DNA of 64,000 nucleotides from Mannheimia pernigra (GTDB lineage Bacteria > Pseudomonadota > Gammaproteobacteria > Enterobacterales > Pasteurellaceae), in contig NZ_CP055305.1 in NCBI RefSeq assembly GCF_013377995.1, forward strand, positions 930,001 through 994,000, in the 5' to 3' direction. Under the pieces are notes generated by a model that searched no databases, had not been told where the DNA came from, and worked only from the letters and a program-made list of their open reading frames with translations. A program made the position numbers and the translations under genes. This document shows, piece by piece, positions 48,369 through 58,002 of the stretch. Numbering within the stretch: position 1 is the stretch's first letter; each line of letters opens with the position of its first letter.

Positions 48369-50021
48369 CTATATATCATCATCTAGCATATCGGCATTAC
48401 AAGCACCAGGTGGAACAAGTGGCCAAACGTTTTCTTCTTGTGGAATGCAAACGTGAAGTAAATATGCCCCTTTGGCATTTAACAAGCGGTCAATTCCGTC
48501 CGAAACTTCGCAAGCCTTTTCAATACGTTCGCCCTCAATATCAAAGGCTTTAGCGAGCATAACGAAATCGGGATTGTCGTCTAAAATTGTTTGGCTGTGG
48601 CGACCGAGGAAGAAGAGCGATTGCCATTGACGAACCATACCTAAGCGTTGGTTATCTAACAGTAAAATTTTAACAGGTAAATTGGCTCGCTTGATTGTAC
48701 CAAGTTCTTGGATATTCATCATAATTGAGCCATCACCTGTAATGACAATCACTTGGTCATTAGGGCGAGCAACTTGGGCTCCAATTGCAGCAGGTAAACC
48801 AAATCCCATTGAACCAAAACCAGCTGAGGTGATATAGTTTTTCGGATCATTATAAGTGAGGTGTTGTGCCGACCACATTTGGTGCTGCCCTACGTCTGTT
48901 GTGACTACACTATTTGGAGATTTACGCTCTGAAAGAGTGTGCAACAACGCCGTAGAATCAATATGTCCTTCACCACTATTTTCTTGATATTGGAAATCAA
49001 ACTGCTGCTTGAGATTACGCACATTGTCACGCCATAAATCAATGTTTAATGGCTGAGCTAAGCTATTTACAGCCTCAATTAGATCACCTTTTAACGCAAT
49101 TTGTGCTTGGCGTAGTTTATTGATTTCCGCATTATCAATATCAATATGAATGACTTTTGCGTGTGGGGCAAAAGTATCTAATTTACCTGTTACACGGTCG
49201 TCAAAACGTGCACCGCAGGCAATCAGTAAATCACACTCTTGTACTGCATAGTTTGCAGCTTTTGTGCCGTGCATTCCGATCATTCCCATATAAAGCGGAT
49301 CGGTTGGATCAATTGTGCCTAAGCCTTTTAGGGTGGAAACAGAGGGGATATTTGCAATTTTTGCAAAATTTCTGACCGCTTGTACGCCTTCTGCCATACC
49401 CACACCACCACCAACGTAAAGTACAGGTTTTTTTGCCTCTAGCAATAGTTGCTTAGCTTGTGCTAATTGTGCTTTATTTTGTGCAGAGGCTTTTTCTTTG
49501 GCATAGACAATAGGCTTAGCATTCGTTGTGGCTAATTGTATATCACGTGGTACATCAACTAGAACTGGGCCAGGTCTGCCACTTTGGGCAATTTGAAAGG
49601 CAAGGGCTAAAATTTCAGGTAGTTCTTCGATATTCTGTACGATGAAGCTGTGTTTGGTGCAAGCAAGTGATAAGCCTAACACATCGGCTTCTTGGAAAGC
49701 GTCGGTACCGATTAAGTGGCTGGCAACCTGCCCTGTAATTGCAACGACAGGAATGGAGTCTAAGGCTGCATCACCTAAGCCAGTAATTAGATTGGTTGCA
49801 CCTGGTCCTGAAGTGGCAATACAAACGCCTACTTTGCCAGTTGAGCGTGCGTAACCAATCGCCGCCATTGCTGCACCTTGTTCATTGCGACAGAGCAGAT
49901 GATCTAAACCTGAGTCGTAGATGGCATCGTAGGTGGGCATAATTGCACCACCTGGGTAGCCAAAAATCGTGGTCACAGCGTGAGCTTTTAGGCTTTCAGT
50001 AATTAATCTTGCACCATTCAT
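48369..50021 (-). CDS. ilvG: acetolactate synthase II large subunit IlvG
   Basis: A 550-residue ThDP-dependent enzyme that condenses two pyruvates, or pyruvate with 2-oxobutyrate. FGYPGGAIMPTYDAIYDSGLDHLLCRNEQGAA holds the catalytic Glu. The ThDP motif GDGSIMMNIQELGTIKRANLPVKILLLDN is near residue 440. The gene is intact, with no frameshift of the kind known in E. coli K-12 ilvG. The frame is open upstream to 50087, but the ATG at 50021 with an AAGGA ribosome-binding site gives the normal length. Confidence 0.95.
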   Translation of the reverse strand: MNGARLITESLKAHAVTTIFGYPGGAIMPTYDAIYDSGLDHLLCRNEQGAAMAAIGYARSTGKVGVCIATSGPGATNLITGLGDAALDSIPVVAITGQVASHLIGTDAFQEADVLGLSLACTKHSFIVQNIEELPEILALAFQIAQSGRPGPVLVDVPRDIQLATTNAKPIVYAKEKASAQNKAQLAQAKQLLLEAKKPVLYVGGGVGMAEGVQAVRNFAKIANIPSVSTLKGLGTIDPTDPLYMGMIGMHGTKAANYAVQECDLLIACGARFDDRVTGKLDTFAPHAKVIHIDIDNAEINKLRQAQIALKGDLIEAVNSLAQPLNIDLWRDNVRNLKQQFDFQYQENSGEGHIDSTALLHTLSERKSPNSVVTTDVGQHQMWSAQHLTYNDPKNYITSAGFGSMGFGLPAAIGAQVARPNDQVIVITGDGSIMMNIQELGTIKRANLPVKILLLDNQRLGMVRQWQSLFFLGRHSQTILDDNPDFVMLAKAFDIEGERIEKACEVSDGIDRLLNAKGAYLLHVCIPQEENVWPLVPPGACNADMLDDDI

Positions 50022-50170
50022 TATGTTGTGTCCTTGAGATTTTTTATTATGTAAAAATGAGCTGTATAGATACCATAAATTTATCATTTTTTAAACTCTA
50101 TTTTTGCACTAAATAAAAGTGCTTTTTAGATTTCAAATTAACCATTAAGAGGTATTTTTTCAGGGTTTTA
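50022..50170. other. ilvG upstream region
   Basis: AT-rich sequence that must hold the ilvGM promoter on the minus strand. I looked for a branched-chain-rich leader peptide and an attenuator and could not support either. Confidence 0.4.
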
Positions 50171-50184
50171 TTGATTTAATTCAA
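50171..50184 (+). promoter_or_regulatory. candidate FNR site upstream of nrfA
   Basis: TTGATTTAATTCAA matches the FNR half-site pattern TTGAT-N4-ATCAA with one mismatch. It lies about 140 bp ahead of the nrfA start. A weaker site, TTGATTTAAATTGA, lies at 50211-50224. FNR control of nrf is established in relatives; the site itself is my reading. Confidence 0.5.
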
Positions 50185-50322
50185 TAAATCTTCACTTTGA
50201 GATAGTCGAGTTGATTTAAATTGAATATTCTCCCAAATGAGTTATAGGATTTCCTTATTAATTTAATAGGCAAAATCCTTATTTATATTTTTGATGATTT
50301 TTATCTGAGTGGGAGAACCAAA

Positions 50323-51807
50323 ATGAAATTTTTAGCAAAAAGCCTAATAACGGTGACAATTTCAATATTGGGGTGTTTACAACCAGCTTTAGCTGAAGAA
50401 GCAAAAAAAGAGTCTTTAACAGATAAAGCACTTAAACACGAAAAATTAGGGGTAACAATTAATTCTGCAAACCATACTTTTGCAGAAAAATATCCGTTGC
50501 AATATAACTCTTGGAAAGCAACTTCCGAATCAACAGATCGTGGTAGTGCATTAGCAGCAGATCCACGTTATGTGGTGTTATGGGCAGGCTATGCCTTCTC
50601 TAAAGACTATAACAAACCCCGTGGTCACTATTATGCGATTACTGATGTGCGTGATATTTTGCGTACTGGTGCACCAAAAGATGAAAATGATGGTCCACAG
50701 CCAATGGCTTGCTGGACGTGTAAAGGCCCTGATGTCGCCCGCTTAATTGAAGAGAAAGGTGAGCGTGGTTATTTTGATCCTAAATGGGCAAAATATGGTT
50801 CAGAAATCGTGAACTCTATCGGTTGTGCTGACTGCCACGATACTAACTCAGAAGAATTTAAACAAGGTAAACCAGCGTTACAAGTAGCTCGTCCTCACGT
50901 ATTGCGTGCCTTAAATACTATCGGCTGGAAATTTGAAGAGTTAGACAAACACGGCAAACGCCCAGCAGTCTGTGCGAACTGCCACGTGGAATACTATTTT
51001 AAAGATAAGAAAGATGTTACTTTCCCTTGGAAAAACGGCGTAGATGTGGATAGCATCGAGAAATATTATGATGAAATCAATTTTACCGACTGGACTCACG
51101 CTTTATCTAAAGCTCCGATGTTAAAAACACAGCATCCAGATTTTGAAGTTTGGTCACAAGGTACTCACGGCAAAAACGGCGTAACTTGTATTGACTGCCA
51201 TATGCCTAAAGTGAAAGATAAAGAGGGTAACGTTTATACTGATCATAAAATCGGTAATCCATTTGATAACTTTGAATCAACCTGTAAGACTTGTCACGAG
51301 CAAAGTAAGGAAACATTACAAAAACGTGTTAAAGAGTATAAACACGATGTTAAAGAGGCAATGATCCGTTTAGAAGATCAATTAGTGAAAGCTCATTTTG
51401 AAGCGAAAGCAGCTTGGGACGCAGGGGCAACACAAGATGAGATGAAAGACATTTTAACTGCAATTCGTCATGCCCAATGGCGTTGGGACTATTCAGCTGC
51501 AGGTCACGGTAATCACTTCCACGCACCAGATGTTATGTTACGCACTATTGCAACGGGTATTGATCGTGCAGCAGATGCGCGTGCGGCACTTGGTGTGGTA
51601 CTAGCGAAACACGGTGTAGCAACGCCTGTTGCAATTCCTGATATTTCAACTAAAGAGAAAGCTCAAAAAGCAATTGGTTTAGATATTCCTAAAGATCAAG
51701 CCGCGAAAGATGAATTCTTAAAAACTGTTGTTCCACAATGGGAAAAAGAAGCTCGTGCGAAAGGCTTGTTGCCAGCAGAAGATGCACCAAAAGCAGATAC
51801 AAAATAA
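50323..51807 (+). CDS. nrfA: ammonia-forming cytochrome c552 nitrite reductase NrfA
   Basis: A 494-residue periplasmic pentahaem cytochrome that reduces nitrite to ammonium with six electrons. A signal peptide ends near ALAEE (residue 25). The active-site haem motif is CWTCK, with lysine in place of histidine, and four ordinary motifs follow: CADCH, CANCH, CIDCH and CKTCH. It opens the nrf operon. The CXXCK haem needs the dedicated lyase encoded by nrfEFG downstream. Confidence 0.98.
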   Translation: MKFLAKSLITVTISILGCLQPALAEEAKKESLTDKALKHEKLGVTINSANHTFAEKYPLQYNSWKATSESTDRGSALAADPRYVVLWAGYAFSKDYNKPRGHYYAITDVRDILRTGAPKDENDGPQPMACWTCKGPDVARLIEEKGERGYFDPKWAKYGSEIVNSIGCADCHDTNSEEFKQGKPALQVARPHVLRALNTIGWKFEELDKHGKRPAVCANCHVEYYFKDKKDVTFPWKNGVDVDSIEKYYDEINFTDWTHALSKAPMLKTQHPDFEVWSQGTHGKNGVTCIDCHMPKVKDKEGNVYTDHKIGNPFDNFESTCKTCHEQSKETLQKRVKEYKHDVKEAMIRLEDQLVKAHFEAKAAWDAGATQDEMKDILTAIRHAQWRWDYSAAGHGNHFHAPDVMLRTIATGIDRAADARAALGVVLAKHGVATPVAIPDISTKEKAQKAIGLDIPKDQAAKDEFLKTVVPQWEKEARAKGLLPAEDAPKADTK

Positions 51808-51825
51808 TGTAGCTTGAGGTGAACT

Positions 51826-52482
51826 ATGAAAAATGTAATCTTAAAAACGGGGCGATTAATTGCCCCAGTACAAGCGGTCATATTTGCAGTTTTTTTTGCA
51901 ATTTCTAGTGCAAATGCGGTAATGCCTGAACAACCAAAGCCACTTTGGCAATCAGAAAAAGTAGATGATGCACAAATTGCGACTGATGCAAGACGTGACC
52001 CAAACAAATATTGTACTCAGTGCCACGAATCTGCTAATGCAACGGGTAAACCTTTCCATCACGCAGGAAAACATTTCCAAAAAGAGGTGAAAAGCCCGAA
52101 TACTGGCGAGCAACTCACTTGTGTGAGCTGCCACGGCAATATGTCTGAAAGCCACCGTAAAGGAGTAAAAGATGTAATGCGTTTTAACCCTCACGGTAAA
52201 GCAAGTAATGCAGATCTTGAGCGTTCTATTAATGAACAAAACCAAGTTTGTGTAGCTTGCCATACTCCAGAGAAATTACGTGAGAAATTCTGGGCTCACG
52301 ACACACACGCAACTAAAATTACTTGTACAAACTGTCACGAGATTCACCCAGAAAAAGATCCAATGAAAGGCATTCCTGAAAAAGATCGCATTAAACTTTG
52401 TACGGATTGTCATACCAAAATTCATTCAGGCGAATTCAAAAATCCTGAAATGAAAGCTAGAGAAGCAAAAGGAGCGAAATAA
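51826..52482 (+). CDS. nrfB: pentahaem cytochrome NrfB, electron donor to NrfA
   Basis: A 218-residue periplasmic protein with five CXXCH motifs: CTQCH, CVSCH, CVACH, CTNCH and CTDCH. NrfB passes electrons from NrfCD to NrfA. The signal peptide (residues ~1-31) is encoded in part by an uptake core, ACAAGCGGTC, giving the residues QAV. The gene overlaps nrfC by one base. Confidence 0.95.
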   Translation: MKNVILKTGRLIAPVQAVIFAVFFAISSANAVMPEQPKPLWQSEKVDDAQIATDARRDPNKYCTQCHESANATGKPFHHAGKHFQKEVKSPNTGEQLTCVSCHGNMSESHRKGVKDVMRFNPHGKASNADLERSINEQNQVCVACHTPEKLREKFWAHDTHATKITCTNCHEIHPEKDPMKGIPEKDRIKLCTDCHTKIHSGEFKNPEMKAREAKGAK

Positions 52483-53159
52483 TGACTTGCACCCGTAGAG
52501 ATTTCGTCTCAGGGGCTAGTGCTATCGCAGTTGTGGCAAGCACAGGGCTTGCCACCTCTATAACTCTTGCTACTGAGAAAGAACAAAAGAAAATTCGCTA
52601 TGCGATGGTACACGATGAAACTGCTTGCATTGGTTGTACCGCTTGTATGGACGCTTGCCGTACTACGAATAAGGTGCCTGAAGGTGTATCTCGTTTAGAA
52701 ATTATTCGTAGCGAGCCATTTGGTGAATTTCCAAATGTACAATATGAATTTTTCCGTCAATCTTGCCAACATTGTACTCATGCCCCTTGTGTGAGTGTTT
52801 GCCCAACAGGTGCATCATTCATTGATTCTGAAACTGGGATTGTTGATGTAAATGCAGATTTGTGCGTAGGTTGTCAATATTGTATTGCGGTTTGCCCGTA
52901 CCGTGTTCGTTTTATTCATCCTGAGAAAAAATCTGCCGATAAATGTAACTTTTGCCGTGATACTAACTTAGCAGAGGGTAAACAACCAGCCTGTGTTGAG
53001 GTTTGTCCGACTAAAGCCTTAACTTTTGGTGATATGAATGATCCAAATAGCGATATTTTCCATAAAGTGAAACATAATTTTGTTTATCGTACCAAGATCT
53101 CATTAGGCACAGAGCCTAACTTATATCACATTCCATTTGGTAAAGGAGAGCGTAGATAA
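52482..53159 (+). CDS. nrfC: 4Fe-4S ferredoxin-type subunit NrfC
   Basis: A 225-residue iron-sulfur protein that carries electrons from NrfD to NrfB. A twin-arginine-like signal (TRRDFVSGASAIAVVAS) begins the protein. Four 4Fe-4S cysteine clusters follow, for example CIGCTACMDAC, CQHCTHAPCVSVCP, CVGCQYCIAVCP and CNFCRD...CVEVCP. It overlaps nrfD by one base (ATG follows directly in TAATG). Confidence 0.95.
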   Translation: MTCTRRDFVSGASAIAVVASTGLATSITLATEKEQKKIRYAMVHDETACIGCTACMDACRTTNKVPEGVSRLEIIRSEPFGEFPNVQYEFFRQSCQHCTHAPCVSVCPTGASFIDSETGIVDVNADLCVGCQYCIAVCPYRVRFIHPEKKSADKCNFCRDTNLAEGKQPACVEVCPTKALTFGDMNDPNSDIFHKVKHNFVYRTKISLGTEPNLYHIPFGKGERR

Positions 53160-54127
53160 TGAATGAATATGTCCCTTTCCAAACCCCAAACCTTGTTTGG
53201 GATGGCACAATTGCTATTTACTTGTTCTTACTGGGTATTTCATCAGGAGCAGTTCAGTTAGCGATTGCTTACCGTAATAGTGGAGCCAAACTTGAAAAAC
53301 CGAGCCAGAACTGGATTATTCGTAGTGGCGCAATACTTGGCATATTGCCAACATTAATTGGTTTAACGTTATTAATTTTTCATTTAACAAAGCCTTGGAC
53401 CTTCTGGAAGTTAATGTTTAACTACAGTGGTACATCGGTAATGTCTATGGGGGTAATGTTATTCCAACTTTATATGGCCGTCTTGCTTGTTTGGATTGCT
53501 ATTATGTTTAAAGATTGGGTGGCTGTTTTTATCAATCGTTATCTTCCATCATTAAAATTATTGTTAGGTTGGATTGATACGCTTGAGGCAAAACTCCTAA
53601 AACCGATTGAATTTATCTTATTTGTATTAGCCGCTGTACTCGGGGCGTATACAGGTTTCCTACTTTCAGCGTTAATTAGTTACCCAATGTTAAATAACCC
53701 TGTATTGCCAGCGTTATTCTTAGCTTCTGGTGCATCATCGGGTATTGCAGCAACATTCTTAATGGTGCTACTGGCTGGCAAATTATCAGGTGAAAGCCAC
53801 GAAATTTACTTTATGCACAAATTTGAAGTGCCTATTATGGTAACGGAACTCGGCTTAATTGTTGCGTTCTTCGTAGGATTACACTTTGGTGGAGCAGATA
53901 AATCACTTGCTTTAACGAATGCACTTAGTGGCTTTTGGGGAACGCTTTTCTGGATTGGGGTAATGCTCATCGGTATTGCCATTCCGCTGATTGCCAATAT
54001 TTTTGGCAGCCATCGCTTAAAGCATAACGTAAAATTTATTATCTTGATTTCTGTTTTCGATTTAATCGGTGTACTCTGTTTACGTTACTTTATTCTTTAC
54101 GCAGGGCAGCTTACTGTGGCAAGCTAA
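53159..54127 (+). CDS. nrfD: integral membrane quinol oxidase subunit NrfD
   Basis: A 322-residue membrane protein of the NrfD/PsrC family with about eight hydrophobic helices. It oxidises menaquinol and hands electrons to NrfC. Family features include the N-terminal WDGTIAIYLFLLGISSGAVQ and the acidic/His loop near GKLSGESHEIYF. It ends the electron-transfer part of the operon; a 147-bp gap with a GGGAGC...GCTCCC hairpin precedes nrfE. Confidence 0.95.
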   Translation: MNEYVPFQTPNLVWDGTIAIYLFLLGISSGAVQLAIAYRNSGAKLEKPSQNWIIRSGAILGILPTLIGLTLLIFHLTKPWTFWKLMFNYSGTSVMSMGVMLFQLYMAVLLVWIAIMFKDWVAVFINRYLPSLKLLLGWIDTLEAKLLKPIEFILFVLAAVLGAYTGFLLSALISYPMLNNPVLPALFLASGASSGIAATFLMVLLAGKLSGESHEIYFMHKFEVPIMVTELGLIVAFFVGLHFGGADKSLALTNALSGFWGTLFWIGVMLIGIAIPLIANIFGSHRLKHNVKFIILISVFDLIGVLCLRYFILYAGQLTVAS

Positions 54128-54274
54128 AGGCAACATTGAATAAAATCATTGTTATGGGAGCTAGTTCTTTTTTGAGATCTCGCTCCCCTCTTTGCTAAAG
54201 AGGGAAATCTACTTGAGTGTATATTATATTCTTTGCTAATTTTTCTTCACAAGCGGTTATTTTTTGGATAATTT

Positions 54275-56188
54275 ATGCTACCTGAACTGGGCTATTTTTC
54301 ACTTTTATTGGCAGCGATTACAGCCATTTTTCAAGTCAGTTTTGCGATATGGGGCGAAGTTCGTAAGCAATATCATTGGCTGGCGTTATCGTCTTTGTTT
54401 ACCTATTTGCAAGCTGCTTTCATAAGCATTTCCTTTTTTGCCTTAGTTTGTGCTTTTTTAACTGATGATTTCTCCGTGATTTATGTTGCTGCTCACTCTA
54501 ATATCCAACTTCCTCACTTTTTTAAATTTGCAGCCTCTTGGGGTGGACATGAAGGTTCAATGCTGTTTTGGCTTATGGCGTTAGTGCTTTGGTCAGCCGT
54601 ATTTTGTACATTTTCCTCGAAAATTGACCGCTTGTTTGCTCATCGAACCTTAGTAATGCTTGGGCTAATTTCACTTGGTTTTTTGCTTTTTATTTTATTT
54701 GTCTCTAATCCTTTTGAACGAGGCTTTCCACCGCCGCCAGAAGGACGAGATCTCAACCCAATGTTGCAAGATATTGGCTTGATTTTCCATCCTCCGTTGC
54801 TTTATTTAGGCTATGTTGGCTTTGCAGTGAGCTTTGCGATGATTGTCGCTGCGTTGATTTCAGGTGGAATGGATGCTGCCATAATGCGTTGGATTCGCCC
54901 GTGGGCGATGATTTCGTGGGGATTTCTTACTGCGGGAATCCTTTTAGGGGCTTGGTGGGCGTATTATGAACTAGGATGGGGTGGCTGGTGGTTCTGGGAT
55001 CCTGTTGAAAATGCTTCATTAATGCCCTGGTTGTTAGGTACTGCCCTTGTGCATAGTTTAATTGTAAGCCAGCAGCGTGGGGTGTTCTATTACTGGACGA
55101 TTTTACTCGCTATTTTTGCCTTTGCATTGAGCTTATTAGGCACATTTATTGTTCGCTCTGGTGTTTTAACGTCTGTTCACGCATTTGCCATTGATCCTGA
55201 TCGTGGAATGGCGTTGCTGATATTATTTTTCAGCCTCAGCTTTATCGCCTTAGCACTTTTTGCATTTAGAGCAACGTTATGGCAAGGCAAAGTTCAGTTT
55301 AATTTGCTGTCAAAAGAAACCGCCTTTCTGATGATTAACGGTTTATTCAGTGTAGCTGCTTGCGTCGTGTTATTGGGCACATTCTACCCAATGATCTTCA
55401 CTATGATGAACTGGGGCGCAATTTCAGTTGGAGCACCTTATTTCAATAGTGTGTTTGCCCCTCTTGCTTTATTGCTGATGATTATGATGAGCTTGGCGAC
55501 TACGTTACGTTGGAAGCAGCTCCCAATCAAACAAATTTTAGTGAAATTATGGCTATTTCCAGTAGCATTTGCTATCGCTATAGGGCTGATTTATCATTCT
55601 ATTTCCACCCGACCGCATTTTGAGTTGGTGTTATTGCCAATTGTGTTTATAAGCCTTGCGATCTGGATTATTCTAACTCACATTCCCTATTTGCGATTTA
55701 TGTTTAACATCCGCCCGCTTGCAATGCGATTAGCTCACATTGGCTTTGCAGTAGGCGTGGTTGGCGCAATGATGAACAGTTATTACGGCGATGAAATCGG
55801 CGTTCGCTTAAAAGTAGGTGAGCAGGCTGAATTAGCAGGTTATACTTTCAAATATGAAGATTACAATGATTTAATTGGCCCAAACTACACGGCTGAGCAA
55901 GCCGTTTTCTCGATTAGTAAAGAAGGTGAAACTCTCGCTAATGTGATGCCAGAAAGACGATATTATGATGTTCGTACGATGACAATGGCAGAAGTAGGGC
56001 TATACCACCACTATTTGGACGACATTTACATTGTAATGGGCGATAAATTTGGTCACCTAGAATATGCTTTCCGCCTACACTACAAGCCTTATGTACAAGC
56101 CCTGTGGCTTGGTGGGCTGATTATGATTTTAGGTGCATTGCTGGCGTTGTTGGGGTATTGCAGACCCTCTTTTTCAAATAAAGACTAA
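54275..56188 (+). CDS. nrfE: haem lyase subunit NrfE (CcmF-like)
   Basis: A 637-residue membrane protein of the CcmF/NrfE family that attaches haem to cytochrome c, here probably to the CXXCK site of NrfA. The tryptophan-rich WWAYYELGWGGWWFWDPVENASLMPW motif region is at about residues 227-252, and LIFHPPLLYLGYVG holds a conserved His. About fifteen hydrophobic segments are seen. It is 3 bp before nrfX. The upstream gap contains an uptake core near 54251. Confidence 0.95.
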   Translation: MLPELGYFSLLLAAITAIFQVSFAIWGEVRKQYHWLALSSLFTYLQAAFISISFFALVCAFLTDDFSVIYVAAHSNIQLPHFFKFAASWGGHEGSMLFWLMALVLWSAVFCTFSSKIDRLFAHRTLVMLGLISLGFLLFILFVSNPFERGFPPPPEGRDLNPMLQDIGLIFHPPLLYLGYVGFAVSFAMIVAALISGGMDAAIMRWIRPWAMISWGFLTAGILLGAWWAYYELGWGGWWFWDPVENASLMPWLLGTALVHSLIVSQQRGVFYYWTILLAIFAFALSLLGTFIVRSGVLTSVHAFAIDPDRGMALLILFFSLSFIALALFAFRATLWQGKVQFNLLSKETAFLMINGLFSVAACVVLLGTFYPMIFTMMNWGAISVGAPYFNSVFAPLALLLMIMMSLATTLRWKQLPIKQILVKLWLFPVAFAIAIGLIYHSISTRPHFELVLLPIVFISLAIWIILTHIPYLRFMFNIRPLAMRLAHIGFAVGVVGAMMNSYYGDEIGVRLKVGEQAELAGYTFKYEDYNDLIGPNYTAEQAVFSISKEGETLANVMPERRYYDVRTMTMAEVGLYHHYLDDIYIVMGDKFGHLEYAFRLHYKPYVQALWLGGLIMILGALLALLGYCRPSFSNKD

Positions 56189-56191
56189 AAA

Positions 56192-56725
56192 ATGAAGAAA
56201 ATATTTTTACTGATTCCGCTGTGTCTCCTGATTGCCATTGTAGGCTTTCTTTCTGTTCCACTCATAAATAAAGATGCCCTTTCTCCAACGGAAGATTGGC
56301 AGGGCAAGCCATTTCCAGAATTTGTGGGCAAGAATTTGCTCGATAGCAACGCCCATTTGAACAATAACAGCCTACCGAAAGAGCCTTATATTCTCAATGT
56401 GTGGGCGAGCTGGTGTACTTGGTGCATTAAAGAATTTCCAATTTTGTTAGAACTAAAACAGCGAGGCGTACCGATTGTCGGCTTAACCTACAGCGATCGC
56501 CCAAATGATGCACTGAAAGCGTTAGAAAATTGGGGAAATCCGTTTAGCCTAATTATTGATGACTACGAAAAAGGCGTTTTAATTCAAATGCTTAAGGTTT
56601 CTTCAGCACCTTCAACTTATTTGATAGATCGTAACGGCATTGTGCGTTACCAGCAAAAAGGCTACAACCCTGATTTTGCCCAAGATTTTTTGCCAAAGTT
56701 AGAGGTGCTACGTAATGAAAAGTAA
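56192..56725 (+). CDS. nrfX: thiol:disulfide interchange protein, CcmG/DsbE-like (NrfX)
   Basis: A 177-residue membrane-anchored thioredoxin-fold protein. An N-terminal membrane anchor (residues ~3-24) is followed by the active site WASWCTWCIKEFP. It should keep apocytochrome cysteines reduced for haem attachment. Its place between nrfE and nrfF supports a nrf-specific role. It overlaps nrfF by 11 bp. Confidence 0.88.
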   Translation: MKKIFLLIPLCLLIAIVGFLSVPLINKDALSPTEDWQGKPFPEFVGKNLLDSNAHLNNNSLPKEPYILNVWASWCTWCIKEFPILLELKQRGVPIVGLTYSDRPNDALKALENWGNPFSLIIDDYEKGVLIQMLKVSSAPSTYLIDRNGIVRYQQKGYNPDFAQDFLPKLEVLRNEK

Positions 56726-57134
56726 GCGGTCATTTTTGCAAAAAATTTGGCTAATTCTACCGCTTGTATTTGGTATGGCTGCCATAGTTCAAGCGGATAT
56801 GGTGGATACCTTTCAATTTAAAAATGAGGCAGACCGAGTGAGGGCAATCTCACTTGCTCGCGCTTTACGCTGCTTACAGTGCCAAAACCAAAATTTGGTT
56901 GAATCGAACGCGACTGCAGCTTATAACTTGCGGATTGAAGTTTATGAAATGGTGAGTGAGGGGAAAAGCAATGAGGAAATTATCCGCATTATGACGGACC
57001 GCTTCGGTAATTTTGTAAATTATAACCCACCACTTACGTCACAAACTTGGGTACTTTGGGGTTTACCTGTTGGGCTATTTAGTTTGTTATTTCTTGCCAT
57101 TTTATGGCGAACCCGAAAAAAAGAAATGAAATAA
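56715..57134 (+). CDS. nrfF: haem lyase subunit NrfF (CcmH-like)
   Basis: A 139-residue membrane protein of the CcmH/NrfF family. The redox motif LRCLQCQNQNL is at about residues 51-61 and a C-terminal membrane segment (residues ~113-132) anchors it. It presents apocytochrome NrfA to NrfE. The N-terminal signal region is encoded by an inverted pair of uptake cores (56724-56730 and 56759-56767). It overlaps nrfX by 11 bp. Confidence 0.92.
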   Translation: MKSKRSFLQKIWLILPLVFGMAAIVQADMVDTFQFKNEADRVRAISLARALRCLQCQNQNLVESNATAAYNLRIEVYEMVSEGKSNEEIIRIMTDRFGNFVNYNPPLTSQTWVLWGLPVGLFSLLFLAILWRTRKKEMK

Positions 57135-57145
57135 GAGTAAATATA

Positions 57146-57913
57146 ATGGAAAGTCGCGATCAATTAAGCAGAGAAAATTACCAACAAGCGGTCAAATTTG
57201 CTCAACAGTTTGCAGATGATGTGAAGCAAGAATATGAGCGTGAGGCAGAGCAGCGTTACCAGTTCGAGAAAGCTCAATTTGAACAAAGTGAGTTGCAAAA
57301 TAATGCTAAAAAGCGACCGCTTGCTAGAATGACAACACTTTCACTTCTTGCAATTTTATTGTTAGGCGTTGCTTACTATAGTTTCTCAGGGCGTTATCAA
57401 GTTGTACAAGAAGGCTTGAACGTCCACAAAGATTTTCAGCAACAAATGAGTGAAGCTCACGGCACGTCAAAAAATGAACGCTACATTATCAGCCTACAAA
57501 ATCAGTTAAGAGAGAACCCCAATAATGGCGACTTGTGGTATGAGCTAGGGCAGGCTTATGTGTTAAGTAATGACTTCGATTCAGCCTTAGTTTGCTATGA
57601 CAATGCTCAAAAACTACTCGGTAAAAAAGCGGCGATTTTAGGCGCAATCGCAACGGCTCGTTATTATGATAATGGGCAGAAAATGAACAAAGAAATCAGT
57701 GCAATGATTGATGAAGCATTGAGCTTAGATAAGAATGAAAGTGCCAGTTTGTTGTTACGAGCTTCAGATGGCTTTTTAAATAATAACTACCAACAAGCAC
57801 TAGATTATTGGCGAAAAGTGTTAGATGGAAACGATAATGCAATTAATCGCCGAGCCATCATTCAAAGTATGGAGATGACGAGGCAGATCTTGGAAGGGCA
57901 ACAAGGAAAATAA
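57146..57913 (+). CDS. nrfG: haem lyase subunit NrfG (TPR protein, CcmI-like)
   Basis: A 255-residue protein with one membrane segment (about residues 62-82) and TPR-like repeats after residue ~115 (GDLWYELGQAYVLSNDFDSALVCYDNAQKLL). NrfG binds the C-terminus of apo-NrfA for the lyase. The N-terminal cytoplasmic part is Gln/Glu-rich and includes two uptake cores. It is the last nrf gene. The next gene is on the other strand in DNA of different character. Confidence 0.88.
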   Translation: MESRDQLSRENYQQAVKFAQQFADDVKQEYEREAEQRYQFEKAQFEQSELQNNAKKRPLARMTTLSLLAILLLGVAYYSFSGRYQVVQEGLNVHKDFQQQMSEAHGTSKNERYIISLQNQLRENPNNGDLWYELGQAYVLSNDFDSALVCYDNAQKLLGKKAAILGAIATARYYDNGQKMNKEISAMIDEALSLDKNESASLLLRASDGFLNNNYQQALDYWRKVLDGNDNAINRRAIIQSMEMTRQILEGQQGK

Positions 57914-58002
57914 ATATAAGTGGTATTTTTCTAGAGATGTTGAACATGACGAACAAAAAGCAGCGTCTAAATTCCTATTTAAACGATGTTTTATTTTGAA
58001 AA

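Noticed and set aside
50022..50322. Possible ilvGM attenuator with leader peptide
   Set aside because: No short frame rich in Ile, Val and Leu codons followed by alternative hairpins could be found on the minus strand.
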